Source: Schistocerca nitens (Eukaryota; Arthropoda; Insecta; Orthoptera; Acrididae). Taken from it: a DNA stretch of 64,000 nt. The notes beneath the pieces are model-generated. The model did no database searches. It was given only the letters and a program-made list of their open reading frames with translations, and was not told the DNA's origin. Both the position numbers and the translations under genes were made by a program. Below, one piece after another: positions 55,521-64,000 of the stretch. The stretch is from assembly GCF_023898315.1 (NCBI RefSeq), contig NC_064614.1, forward strand, positions 115,413,501 through 115,477,500. Reading direction: 5' to 3'. The stretch's first letter is position 1. Every line of letters starts with the position of its first letter.

Positions 55521-56390
55521 TAACACCTCATTACATAAGCAGCAAATCCATTTAAATACAACAAACTCTGCTCCTTTATTAAATTTCACTGGTTTCTCTT
55601 CTTTGCCGTCAGTGTCTACAGTTCTTCTAATGCATTTAACCAGCCTTTATCTGCTGTGCGTATTAAGCTCATGCGATTTGGGTTTCATCTGTGGTTAGCT
55701 CGGAAGCGTGTAAATATGTTCATCTAAAACCGTACAGGTAGAACTAGCGTCACAACATTCTTTCTTCGTTACAATGAAACGATCTTCCCGTCTAGCTATT
55801 ATAGTGTCTGCTTCCGCAATCTCGGCAAATAATTTTGCACACTTCTTTCTTACTGTATTTATCCCTGGGCAAATTCTCTCTTTGTTTCATAGTGTGTCCA
55901 AAAAAATTATTAATCCGAAATGCGACTATAATCTTCGGCCTACAAAAACATCGCGCTGTGCGCTCACTTACTGGAACTTCATACACGAGTGTAACGTAAC
56001 GCATGTGACTATGTTTCTCGCGTTTACATATTTCTTTAAAGAGCGTTGTAATTTGGTTTATCACATTCTTGATACCCTTTCCTGAAAGAAATTCTTTAAC
56101 AGTGTGTAGTTCCTTGTTCTTTCCTCGTCTACAAGGGGTACCTTAAACGTCATATGTAACACCCAAGTAAAAATATGCATACTAATATCGTGCCGTGTGA
56201 TTGTGATTGCTTCCAACAGTTATTTCAGAGAGCGTAGGCTTTCTACACACCTTACGTGCATATTTTCCCTCCGGTCTGCCACCTAAAGCGTCGAGAAATT
56301 TTACCCTAGCTTTAAATTCGTGATTAATCCTAAATGAAAATTATGATGCGTGAGAATAATATAAGAAATATTGTTTGTTTAAGTAATTCA
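55521..56390. other. No recognised feature
   Basis: AT-rich, no family seen. A 103-codon frame at 55774 has no known domain. Confidence 0.4.
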
Positions 56391-56428
56391 CCAAACCAGT
56401 TTCGGTGGAACACCGCCATCTTCAGTGG
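56391..56428 (-). ncRNA. Hammerhead-ribozyme-like motif, core intact
   Basis: Minus strand, 38 nt: CCA, CUGAAGA (matches CUGANGA), U, a 14-nt GC-rich hairpin as stem II, GAAA, C-UG-G mini stem III, UU (GUU cleavage triplet), UGG pairing with CCA. All catalytic-core residues of the consensus are present; stem I is only 3 bp and stem II is imperfect. Confidence 0.5.
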
Positions 56429-56517
56429 GTTTCTTTATCCTAAAACATTGAAATATTACATCTTAATCTCATTAAGCAATAATTACTATTCGTGTACTGT
56501 TTGGTACCACTCCTCCT

Positions 56518-56832
56518 CCCGAACAGGCCATGAAGGCCCAACGGTACCGACTGGCCGCCGTGTCATCCTCAGCCCACAGGCGTCACTGGATGCGGATTGG
56601 AGGAGCATGTGGTCAGCATACCGCTCTCCCGGCCGTATGTCAATATCCGAGACCGGAGCCGCTACTTCTCAATCAAGTAGCTCCTCAGTTTGCCTCACAA
56701 GGGCTGAGTGCACCCCGCTTGCCAACAACACTCGGTCACCCATCCAAGTGCCAGCCCAGCCCGACAGCGCTTAACTTCGGTGATCTGACGGGAACCGGTG
56801 TTACCACTGCGGCAAGGCCGTTGGCCGTTTGG
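56518..56832 (-). mobile_element. 5S rRNA-derived SINE
   Basis: The minus strand begins GCCAACGGCCTTGCCGCAGT, continues with GATCACCGAAGTTAAGCGCT and CACTTGGATGGGTGACC, which are the A-box region and C-box region of 5S rRNA in the right order and spacing. After about 120 bp it departs from 5S and runs ~190 bp as a non-5S body. Hence a 5S-headed SINE (SINE3 type), not a working 5S gene. Confidence 0.8.
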
Positions 56833-56944
56833 TACCAGATATATGTTTTTTTTTAATTTATTTTAAACACCCTCCGTTCCAATATTTGTAATACTACATG
56901 TACACCGTGACCATTACTGAACTATATGAAATAAAATCGCCAAA

Positions 56945-57700
56945 GCTTCAGAACGGTTTGCGTCAGGACGTTCAAACTGCACGGTTGGCCGCAGGGCATG
57001 ATGGGAGTTAGTATGCGCGTATGGTTTGGTTTAGTGACGAAGCCCACTTTCATTTGGACGGGTTCGTCGATAAGCAAAATTGGCGCATTTGGGGGACTGA
57101 GAATCCGTATTTCGTGATCGAGAAGTCTCTTCATCATCAACGAGTGACTGTGTGGTGTGCAATGTCCATTCATGAAATAATCGGTGCGATATTCCTTGAT
57201 GGCACGGTGACTACCGACCAGTATGTGAAGGTTTTGGAAGATGATTCCATCCCTGTTATCCAAAGTGACCCCGATTTCGACAAGATGTGGTTCATGCAAG
57301 ACGAAACTAGGCCCCTACGAAGCAGCAGAGTGTTTGATGTCCTGGAAAAGTGGTTTGGGAACCACATTATGGCTCTGGGGTACCCAGAGGCCACTTGCAT
57401 GGGCTTTGATTGGCCGTCATTTTCTCCGGATCTGAGCACATTCGACTCCTTTTTGTGGGGCTATATTAAAGACAAGGTGTACAGCAATAACCCCAAAACC
57501 ACTGCTGGACTGAAAACAACCATTCAGGAGGTCATCGACAGCATCGATGTTCCGACACTTCAGCAGTCTTCCAGAATTTCACTATTTGTCTGTGCCTCAT
57601 CGTCGCCGAAGATGGCAGGCATATCGAACGTGTCATAACCTAGATCCGAGTAATTGTAGGGATGATTACATGTTGAATAAACCGTATGCACGCCGACGTT
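56945..57700 (+). pseudogene. DDD-type transposase, N-terminus missing
   Basis: From MRVWFSDEAHFHLDGFVDKQ (57012 on, first catalytic Asp) the frame is open to 57638: IWGTENPYFVIEKSLHHQRV, then FMQDETRPLRSSRVF (second Asp) and FSPDLSTFDSFLWGYIKDKV (third Asp). I count 47 residues between the last two. The DNA-binding domains are absent and the C-terminus is frameshifted (the expected GGxxEHV appears in another frame at 57620). No TIR seen; the right side abuts the T run of a LINE tail. Confidence 0.78.
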
Positions 57701-57726
57701 TGAAACTAATTTACGTTTTTTTTTTT

Positions 57727-59765
57727 CTACATCTACATGGATACTCTGCAAATCACATTTAAGTGCCTGACAGAGGGTTCATCGAACTAACTTCACTATT
57801 CTCTATTATTCCAATCTCGTATAGCGCGTGGTAAGAACGAACACCTGTATCTTTCCGTACGGGCTCTAATTTCCCTAATTCTATTGTGGTTATCGTTCCT
57901 CCCTATGTAGGTCGGTGTCAACAAAATATTTTCGCATTCGGAGGAGAAAGTTGGCGATTGAAATTTCGTGAGAAGATTCCGTCGCAACGCAAAACGCCTT
58001 TCTTGTAATGATTTCCAGCCCAAATCCTGTATCATTTGTGTGACACTCTATCCCATATTTCGCGATAATACAAAACATGCTGCCTTTCTTTGACCTTTTT
58101 CGATGTACTCCGTCCGTCCTATCTGGTAAGGATCCCACACCACGCAGCAGTATTCTAAAAGAGGACCGACAAGCGTAGTGTAGGCAGTCTCCTTAGTAGA
58201 TGTGTTACATTTTCTAAGTGTCCTGCCAATAAAACGCAGACTTTGGTTAACCTTCCCCACAACATTTTCTGTGTGTTCCTTCCAATTTAAGTTGTTCGTA
58301 ATTGTAATACCTAAGTATTTAGTTGAATTTACGGCTTTTAGATTAGACTGATTTATCGTGTAACCGAAGTTTAACGAGTTCCTTTTAGCACTCATGTGGA
58401 TGACCTCACACTTTTCGTTATTTAGGGTCAACTGCCACTTTTCGCACCATTCAGATATCTTTTCTAAATCGTTTTGCAGTTTGTTTTGATCTTCTAATGA
58501 CTTTATTAGTCATGCATTAGTCATATGCAAACAGCCGAAGACGGCTGCTCAGATTGTCTCCAAAATCGTTTATATAGATAAGGAACAGCAAAGGACCTGT
58601 AACACTACCTTGGGGAACGCCAGAAATTACTTCTGTTTTATTCGATGGCTTTCCGTCAATTACTACGAACTGTGACCTCTCTGACAGGAAATCACAAATC
58701 CAGTCACATAACTCAAAAGGTATTGCATAAGCACGCAATTTCAGTACGAGCCGCTTGTGTGGTACAGTGACAAAAGCCTGCCGGAAATCCAGAAATACGG
58801 AATCGATCTGAAATCCCTTGTCAGTAGCTCTCAACACTTCATGTGAATAAAGAGATAGTCGTGTTTCACAGGAATGATGTTTTCTAAACCCATGTTGACT
58901 ATGTGTCAATAGACCGTTTTCTTCGAGGTAGTTCAAAATGTTCGAATACAATATACGTTCCAAAATCCTGCTGCATATTGACGTTAATGATCTGGGCCTG
59001 TAATTTAGTGGATTATCCTACTACCTTTGTTGAATATTAGTGTGACATGTGCAACTTCCCAGTCTTTGGGTACGGATCTTTCGTCGAGCGAACGGTTCTA
59101 TATGATTGTTAAGTATGGAGCTACTGCATCAGCACACTCCGAAAGGAACCTAATTGGTATACGGTCTGGACCAGAAGACTTGCTTTTATTAAGTGATTTA
59201 AGTTGCTTCACTACTCCGAGGATATCTACTTCTACGTTACTCATGTTGGCAGCTGTTCTCGATTCGAATTCTGGAATATTTGCTTCGTCTTCTTTTGTGA
59301 AGGCATTTCGGAAGGCTGTGTTTAGTAACTCTTCTTTGGCAGCACTGTCTTCGATAGTTCTCCATTGCTATCGTGCAGAGAAGGCATTGATTGTTTCTTG
59401 CCGCTAACATACTTCACACATGTCCAGGATCACTTTGGATTTTCTGCCAGGTTTCGAGACAAAGTTTCGTTGTGGAAACTGTTATAGGCATCTCGCATTG
59501 AAGTCAGCGCTAAATTTGGAGCTTCTGTAAAAGATCGCCAATCTTGGGGATTTTGCGTCTGTTTAAATTTTTAATGTTTGTTTCGTTGTTTCTGCAACAG
59601 TGTTCCAACCCGTTTCGTGTACCAAGGAGGATCAGTTCGGTCGTTTGTTAATTTATTTGGTATGAATCTCTCAATTGCTGCCTATACTATTTCTCTGAAT
59701 TCAGGCCACATCTGGTCTACACTTATATTATTAATTTGGAATGAGTGGAGATTGTCTCTCATATA
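57727..59765 (-). pseudogene. Jockey/CR1-like LINE, 3' 2 kb
   Basis: Minus-strand ORF2. The region before the polymerase (59400-59760) is frameshifted. MERILYSNILNYLEENGLLT, HGFRKHHSCETRLSLYSHEV, SVFLDFRQAFVTVPHKRLVL, LSERSQFVVIDGKPS, ISGVPQGSVTGPLLFLIYIN and RLRLFAYD follow (FAYD instead of FADD: second catalytic Asp position changed). After a deletion near 58500 come MTLNNEKCEVIHMSAKRNSL, STKYLGITITNNLNWKEHTE and RKAACFVLSRNMG, and a last frame with RCSFLPRAIRDWNN. The 3' end is at 57727 (CTACATCTAC on plus) preceded by a T run, i.e. an A tail. Inactive. Confidence 0.88.
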
Positions 59766-59794
59766 GTTCAATAATGAACGATGATGTGAGATGG

Positions 59795-60341
59795 GAGATG
59801 GTGAAATCGTATGCCGGCCCAAGGCCTACTTCTCGCGAAAAGCATCAAGAGGGCCGCCAACCTTAACGTCCCCATCTGATGGACGGTTCACCAAAAATGT
59901 TCAAATGTGTGTGAAATCTTATGGGACTTAACTGCTAAGGTCATCAGTCCTTAAGCTTACACACTACTTAACCTAAACTATCCTAAGGACAAACACACAC
60001 ACCCATGCCCGAGGGAGGACTCGAACCTCCGCCGGTACCATCCGCACAGTCCATGACTGCAGCGCCAAAGACCGCTCGGCTAATCCCGCGCGGCGACAGT
60101 TCACCATCAACAGAGTAGTCACACGCCCTTAATCCATGACACACTACGCAGAGGTTTCGTGTTTAAACGAGGACATTGGAGCAAAGTCTGGTGATCAGGA
60201 ACTTTACATCACCACCTGTCCTCCCCTTGCCGGCTAAATACTGACAGTGAAAATATTTTCCACCACCAGGATTCGAACTGGTTTACGCACGGGACAAACG
60301 CCGCCACACAGCCATGCACTAGTGACCTCGGCCATGGAGTG
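59795..60341 (-). repeat. tRNA-derived SINE-like repeat split by another SINE
   Basis: Near 60265-60330 the minus strand has a tRNA-like head with a B-box region (ACCAGTTCGAATCC). The body continues to about 60095, resumes at 59893 after the inserted SINE and runs to about 59795. Single copy here, so its family name is unknown to me. Confidence 0.55.
59894..60094 (-). mobile_element. tRNA-derived SINE, head type C
   Basis: Full-length type C copy: GGATTAGCCGAGCGGTC head, GGAGGTTCGAGTCCTCC B-box, shared-type tail. Target duplication GACGGTTCACCA at 59882-59893 and GACAGTTCACCA at 60095-60106, one mismatch. Confidence 0.9.
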
Positions 60342-60569
60342 TGAATAATTTTATAGTTTCGTTTTACTTTAAAATCATTGCATGACTCTTATATTTGTTG
60401 TCGTTTTTAGGCATACAACATGTCACCTGCGAAGTTATCAGCAGCTGTCCTTAATAAATATAAATGCCCCTCATACCTTTGCAGGTGTCATGCTGCATGT
60501 CGGAAAACGGCAACAAACACAGAAATCATGCAATGACTTTAAAGTAAAAAGGTAATGTAGAATTATTCA
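60342..60569. repeat. 228-bp inverted-repeat element, 97-bp arms
   Basis: Arms 60342-60438 and 60473-60569 are inverted copies with about 80-85% identity by eye, loop 34 bp. Begins TGAATAATT and ends AATTATTCA. Non-coding MITE-like repeat that abuts the mariner remnant (TA at 60574). Confidence 0.85.
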
Positions 60570-60944
60570 GACGTACGAGGGACGTTCAGTAAGTAAAGCA
60601 ACCCCTATTTTTTGCCGGCCAATTTCGGTTGAAAGAATGTGGGACATGCTTTCCAAGCAGAGAGCTGTCACTGAGTTTCTTTTGGCGGAAAACCAGAGCA
60701 TTCCAGATATTCATAGGCGCTTTCAGAATGTATGCTGAGATCTAGAAGTGAACAAAAGCACGCTGAGTTGTCGGGCAAGACCGCGAAAACCTGTCAGATT
60801 CTCGCGTGTCGGTCTGCCGTATGCACCGTCAGGAAATTGAAGAAACGACTTCAGCGCGTTCGTCGCCACAAAAACGCGGACGAACTTCTCCTTCTCCATG
60901 ACAACGCAAAGCCTCACGTAAGGCTGCGCACCCCAGAGGAGCTT

Positions 60945-60972
60945 AGTACCCTCCCCGGATGGGGAGGGTACT
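60945..60972. repeat. Perfect 12-bp hairpin at a deletion point
   Basis: AGTACCCTCCCC, loop GGAT, GGGGAGGGTACT. It lies exactly where the mariner remnant departs from the intact copy after PEEL-coding sequence. Confidence 0.9.
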
Positions 60973-61026
60973 GATGCAGCAGGATGTTGATTCCGACGTC
61001 AACCATTAGAGCGGTACCATGCTGGT

Positions 61027-61227
61027 TCAAAATGGTTCAGATGGCTATAAGCACTATGGGACCTAACATCTGAGGTCATCAGTCCCCTAGACTTAGAACT
61101 ACTTAAACCTAACTAACCTAAGGACATCACACACATCCATACCCGAGGCAGGATTCGAACCTGCGACCGAAGCAGCAGCGCGCTTCCGGACTGAAGCGCC
61201 TAGAACCGCTCGGTCACAGCGGCCGGC
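61027..61227 (-). mobile_element. tRNA-derived SINE, head type A
   Basis: Minus copy inside the mariner remnant. Target duplication TACCATGCTGGT at 61015-61026 and TACCAAGCTGGT at 61228-61239, one mismatch. Confidence 0.92.
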
Positions 61228-61500
61228 TACCAAGCTGGTATACAGGCCCTTCCACTAAGGTGGCGTAAGGCCATCGCATTGAACGGAAATTAAGGCGAAA
61301 AATAGCGTTTTGTAGCCAAAAGAGTGGAGAATAATATGGCGCTTTTGAATCCTGAGTAAAACTAACCTGCGTTCAGAAAAAAATGTGTTACATTACTTAT
61401 TGAACGCCCATCGTATCTCTGCAACTGAACAGTACACAGACAATATTTTCTCGCAACCTAATTAACAATTATAATTTTTCTTGCTTTAGTGTTAAGAGGC

Positions 61501-61538
61501 CCACTGAAGATGGCGGTATATCGCCGAAACTAGTATGG
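61501..61538 (+). ncRNA. Hammerhead-ribozyme-like motif, core intact
   Basis: 38 nt: CCA, CUGAAGA (CUGANGA), U, stem II GGCG/CGCC with a 6-nt loop, GAAA, C-UA-G mini stem III, UA (GUA cleavage triplet), UGG pairing with CCA. Every conserved core residue is in place, and the layout is identical to 56391-56428. Stem I is only 3 bp, so activity in isolation is doubtful. Confidence 0.55.
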
Positions 61539-61659
61539 AGAGTTAAATAAGTAAAAAGTCTTTTTTATCCAGGCGGACCCAAGTCCCGTATTGTTTTTCG
61601 CAGACACAAACCAACAAAACAAGAGTTCAAGTTCAGATTACAATTATTGGGCACATTTG

Positions 61660-62467
61660 GTTAACTTTATGGCCGATGGCATTGTAATTCTGTCAGAGCA
61701 GCAAAGGACATGGAAGAGCAGTTGAACATAGGATATAAGATGAACATCAACAAAAGCAAAACGACTATAATGGAATGTAGTCTAATTAAATCAGGTGATG
61801 CTAAGGGAATTGGATTAGGAAATGAGACACTTAAAGTAGTAGGTGAGTTTTTCTATTTGGGAAGCAAAATAACATGATGGTCAAAGTAGGGAGGATATAA
61901 AATGAAGAGAGGAAATGGCAAGAAAAGCGTTTCTGAAGAAGAGAAATTTGTTAACATCGAGTATTCTGAAGAAGAGAAATTTGTTAACATCGAGTATAGA
62001 TTTAAGTGTCAGGAAGTTCTTTCTGAAAGTATTTGTATGGAGTGTAGCCATGTATGGAAGTGAATCATGGACAATTAACAGCTCAGACAAGAAGAGAATG
62101 AAGCATTTGAAATGTGGCGCTACAGAAGAATGCTGAAGATTACGTAGGTAGATCATGTAAGTAATGAGGAAGTACTGAACAGAATTGGGGAGAAGAAGAA
62201 TTTGTGGCACAACTTGGCCAGAAAAACGGATCGGTTGGTAGGACACATTCTGAGGCATCGAGGGGTCACCAGTTTAGTACTGGATGAAAGCGTGGGGAGG
62301 GGGGGGGGTAAAAATCGTAGAAGGAGGCCAATAGATGAATACACTAAGCAGATTCAGAAGGACGTAGGTTGCATTAGTTACTCGGAGATGAAGATACTTG
62401 CTCAGGAGAGCTCTCATGGAGAGCTCCATCAAATCAGTCTTTGAACTGAAGCCCACAACAACAACAG
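61660..62467 (+). pseudogene. RTE-like LINE 3' fragment, copy 3
   Basis: Plus-strand copy of the family at 14304 and 30005. It starts in the polymerase (FADD region lost; QLNIGYKMNINKSKTTIMEC-like), then FLKKRNLLTSSI occurs twice in tandem by a 33-bp duplication (61931-61996), LKVFVWSVAMYGSESWTINS, WHNLARKTDRLVGHILRHRG, GKNRRRRPIDEYTKQIQKDV, and ends with ACAACAACAAC at 62455-62467. Frameshifts; inactive. Confidence 0.85.
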
Positions 62468-62824
62468 CGTGGGTTATATCATCCAACTCCTGTCTAGTAC
62501 AAGTAATTAAATTTATACTGACATCTAAATAGCCGTAGTGGTACAATGTTTTCTGTTTTATGTCTGAGTACGGTAATTTTCGCAAAATTTAATTCTTCTG
62601 TAATTTAGAAGTATCTCTGACAGGGAGCTCGTCAGACATGTTGCCTGTCGCTACAGCAGCCGCCATCTGGTAGACTTTCCCCATTCAAGTTACAGATTCG
62701 GAATCGTGAACCAAATTTTAAGATGTCTAACAACTGCGATGTCTATCAAGTGTCTGTCTTCTCCTTGGAGTGAAGAATGTAAGATGTAGAGAAAATTCTG
62801 TGATCCGTGACGTCTGTGTCGCAG
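62468..62824. other. Probable intron sequence upstream of the exon
   Basis: No repeat recognised. The 3' end TGTGTCGCAG is a possible splice acceptor. Confidence 0.4.
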
Positions 62825-63060
62825 GCTGCTGGAAGACCCGGTACACCGTGGCTCTGCTGAGCCTCATGGGTCTGGCCATCAGCTTCATGACGCGCGTCAA
62901 CATCTCGGTGGCCATCGTCGACATGGTCAACGAGACGGCGCTCGAAGAACGCGCTCTCAGATCCAGCGACGCCTTTCACTTTGGTGCAGCCGTCAGCAGT
63001 AGAGACGACCCAGATGTGTGTCCAGGAAAGCTGGTGCTGAAGAATGAAGCTGGTGGCAGG
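62825..63060 (+). CDS. Likely internal exon of an SLC17-type transporter (MFS)
   Basis: The frame reads CWKTRYTVALLSLMGLAISF and then MTRVNISVAIVDMVNETALE: a first membrane segment followed by the R-V-N-(I/L)-S-V-A-(I/L)-V-x-M-V signature of the SLC17 family (phosphate/sialic acid/glutamate transporters), and a polar loop with potential N-glycosylation sites (NIS, NET). A possible acceptor CAG precedes 62825, and a near-consensus donor (AGG|GTGAGT) follows 63060. This gives a 236-bp exon, entered in phase 1 and left in phase 0. Codons are G/C-ending, unlike everything around. Other exons lie outside the window or are not visible. Which member it is cannot be said. Confidence 0.7.
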
Positions 63061-63500
63061 GTGAGTCATTCCAACCAGAGGGGAAACACCTCTGGGTTTT
63101 ACATTGTCGCTCCGCAACTCCACGTAACGTTCCTTAGGGTAACCTAGTCACTCAGACGTCGCAGTTTGGTGACTGATATTCTGATTGGCTCATTTAATCA
63201 TGTGAAGTTAAGGGAGAGGACAAGAATATGGAATCACTACAAGCGCGACATAGTCAAGGAACAACAATATAACTTAACAGTCTGGGACTGGGGAGCAATC
63301 ATATAACTACTATGCCAGTTAAAGTGGAAGTCTGCGACCGGCAACCGATAACGTAGCTTCTCTTTGTCGATTATAGCGAAAAATCTGCAGTTCCTTAATG
63401 TATTGGCAGCGTATAATTTCGTGTACAATAGTAAACACGTGACCTCAAAATGATCATGTTCCACGAAAACTATTTGTTGGACACTGTAATTTTAGCGATT
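63061..63500. other. Probable intron sequence downstream of the exon
   Basis: Begins with GTGAGT; nothing else recognised before the transposon remains. Confidence 0.4.
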
Positions 63501-64000
63501 GTAATGATTCAAAAAGAATACCACAACTTTAAAAATGTGTATTTAATGAAAGAAACATAATATAACCATCTGTTATACATCATTACAAAGAGTATTTAAA
63601 AAGGTTTTTTTTTTCACTCAAAAACAAGTTCAGAGATGTTCAATATGGCCCCCTCCAGACACTCGAGCAATATCAACCCGATACTCCAACTCGTTCCACA
63701 CTCTCTGTAGCATATCAGGCATAACAGTTTGGATAGCTGCTGTTATTTCTCGTTTCAAATCATCAATGGTGGCTGGGAGAGGTGGCCGAAACACCATATC
63801 CTTAACATACCCCCATAAGAAAAAATCGCAGGGGGTAAGATCAGGGCTTCTTGGAGGCCAGTGATGAAGTGCTCTGTCACGGGCTGCCTGGCGGCCGATC
63901 CATCGCCTCGGGTAGTTGACGTTCAGGTAGTTACGGACAGATAAGTGCCAATGTGGTGGCGCTCCATCCTGCTGAAATATGAATTGTTGTGCTTCTTGTT
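63500..64000 (-). mobile_element. DDD-type Tc1/mariner-superfamily element, cut by window end
   Basis: Non-coding end sequence (about 63500-63629, AT-rich) followed by the transposase C-terminus on the minus strand. The outer end cannot be fixed because the other TIR is outside the window. Confidence 0.7.
63630..64000 (-). CDS. Transposase C-terminal part, open to the window edge
   Basis: Minus frame ending with TGA at 63630-63632: FIFQQDGAPPHWHLSVRNYL (second catalytic Asp), then RRWIGRQAARDRALHHWPPR, SPDLTPCDFFLWGYVKDMVF (third Asp), IQTVMPDMLQRVWNELEYRV and SGGGHIEHL. I count 46 residues between the two Asp. No stop or frameshift over 123 codons, so this could be a well-preserved gene whose first two thirds lie beyond 64000. 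It is related to the relic at 29090-29975. Confidence 0.85.
   Translation of the reverse strand, partial: QEAQQFIFQQDGAPPHWHLSVRNYLNVNYPRRWIGRQAARDRALHHWPPRSPDLTPCDFFLWGYVKDMVFRPPLPATIDDLKREITAAIQTVMPDMLQRVWNELEYRVDIARVSGGGHIEHL

Larger units (their letters stand above)
60576..61413 (+). mobile_element. Mariner remnant, relative of 33747-35086
   Basis: TA at 60574-60575 and 61414-61415; ends CGAGGGACGTTCAGTAAGTA and the inverse of CGATGGGCGTTCAATAAGTA. Two large internal deletions: the first joins the N-terminal helix-turn-helix (TEFLLAENQSIPDIHRRFQN) to RKLKKRLQRVRRHKNADELLLLHDNAKPHVRLR (second Asp kept). The second removes the third Asp. A SINE splits the last part (WYHAGIQALPLRWRKAIAL). 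Inactive. Confidence 0.9.

Noticed and set aside
56334-56856. Frames over the 5S-derived SINE
   Set aside because: Fall within a non-coding SINE.
1-64000. CRISPR arrays, bacterial operons, riboswitches
   Set aside because: No spaced short direct repeats, ribosome binding sites or compact operons; the content is eukaryotic.

Overview
This is animal nuclear DNA made almost wholly of transposable-element remains. The repeats present (tRNA-headed SINEs, RTE-like and jockey/CR1-like LINEs, many Tc1/mariner-superfamily families, a 5S rRNA-derived SINE), the very low gene density and the AT-rich intergenic sequence fit a giant insect genome. I recognise several consensus repeats as those of locusts and grasshoppers (Schistocerca-like Orthoptera). 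That assignment is inference from repeat content, not from a host gene.

Layout. 0-10 kb: reverse transcriptase relics, a LINE interrupted by another LINE that is itself interrupted by a SINE, a palindrome carrying two tRNA-like sequences, a 310-bp foldback and the 3' end of another LINE. 10-18 kb: a foldback pair with hammerhead-like motifs, a mariner relic fused to a LINE fragment, and a LINE insertion with a 13-bp target duplication. 18-26 kb: Tc1-like elements with D-36-E spacing, one inserted in an RTE LINE. 26-33 kb: LINE 3' ends, tRNA-derived SINEs, a transposase relic containing a poly-C run, a target-duplicated LINE and a Tc1-like relic. 33-36 kb: an apparently intact 1340-bp mariner inserted in an old Tc1-like element. 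36-44 kb: a short element with long terminal inverted repeats (TIRs), RTE pieces and a DD41D element with an intact 351-codon frame. 45-50 kb: two 1422-bp Tc1-like elements in opposite orientation, one intact and one with a single nonsense codon. 50-61 kb: more transposase relics, a chimeric reverse-transcriptase/gag frame, a 5S-derived SINE, a 2-kb LINE, SINE-in-SINE nesting, a 228-bp inverted-repeat element and a deleted second mariner copy. 61-64 kb: a LINE fragment, one likely host exon (SLC17-type MFS transporter) and a transposase C-terminus that runs off the window end.

The genes do not form a pathway. What the window gives is relative ages (who is inserted in whom) and three recurring patterns. 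First, 13 SINE copies share one tail but carry three different tRNA-derived heads; most have clean 11-14-bp target duplications. Second, compact motifs with hammerhead-ribozyme layout (CUGAAGA - stem - GAAA - NUH) occur at several unrelated loci. Third, at least seven Tc1/mariner-superfamily families with different catalytic spacings coexist. Only three transposase frames look uninterrupted (33907-34977, 40759-41814, 48505-49428), plus the partial one at the right edge.
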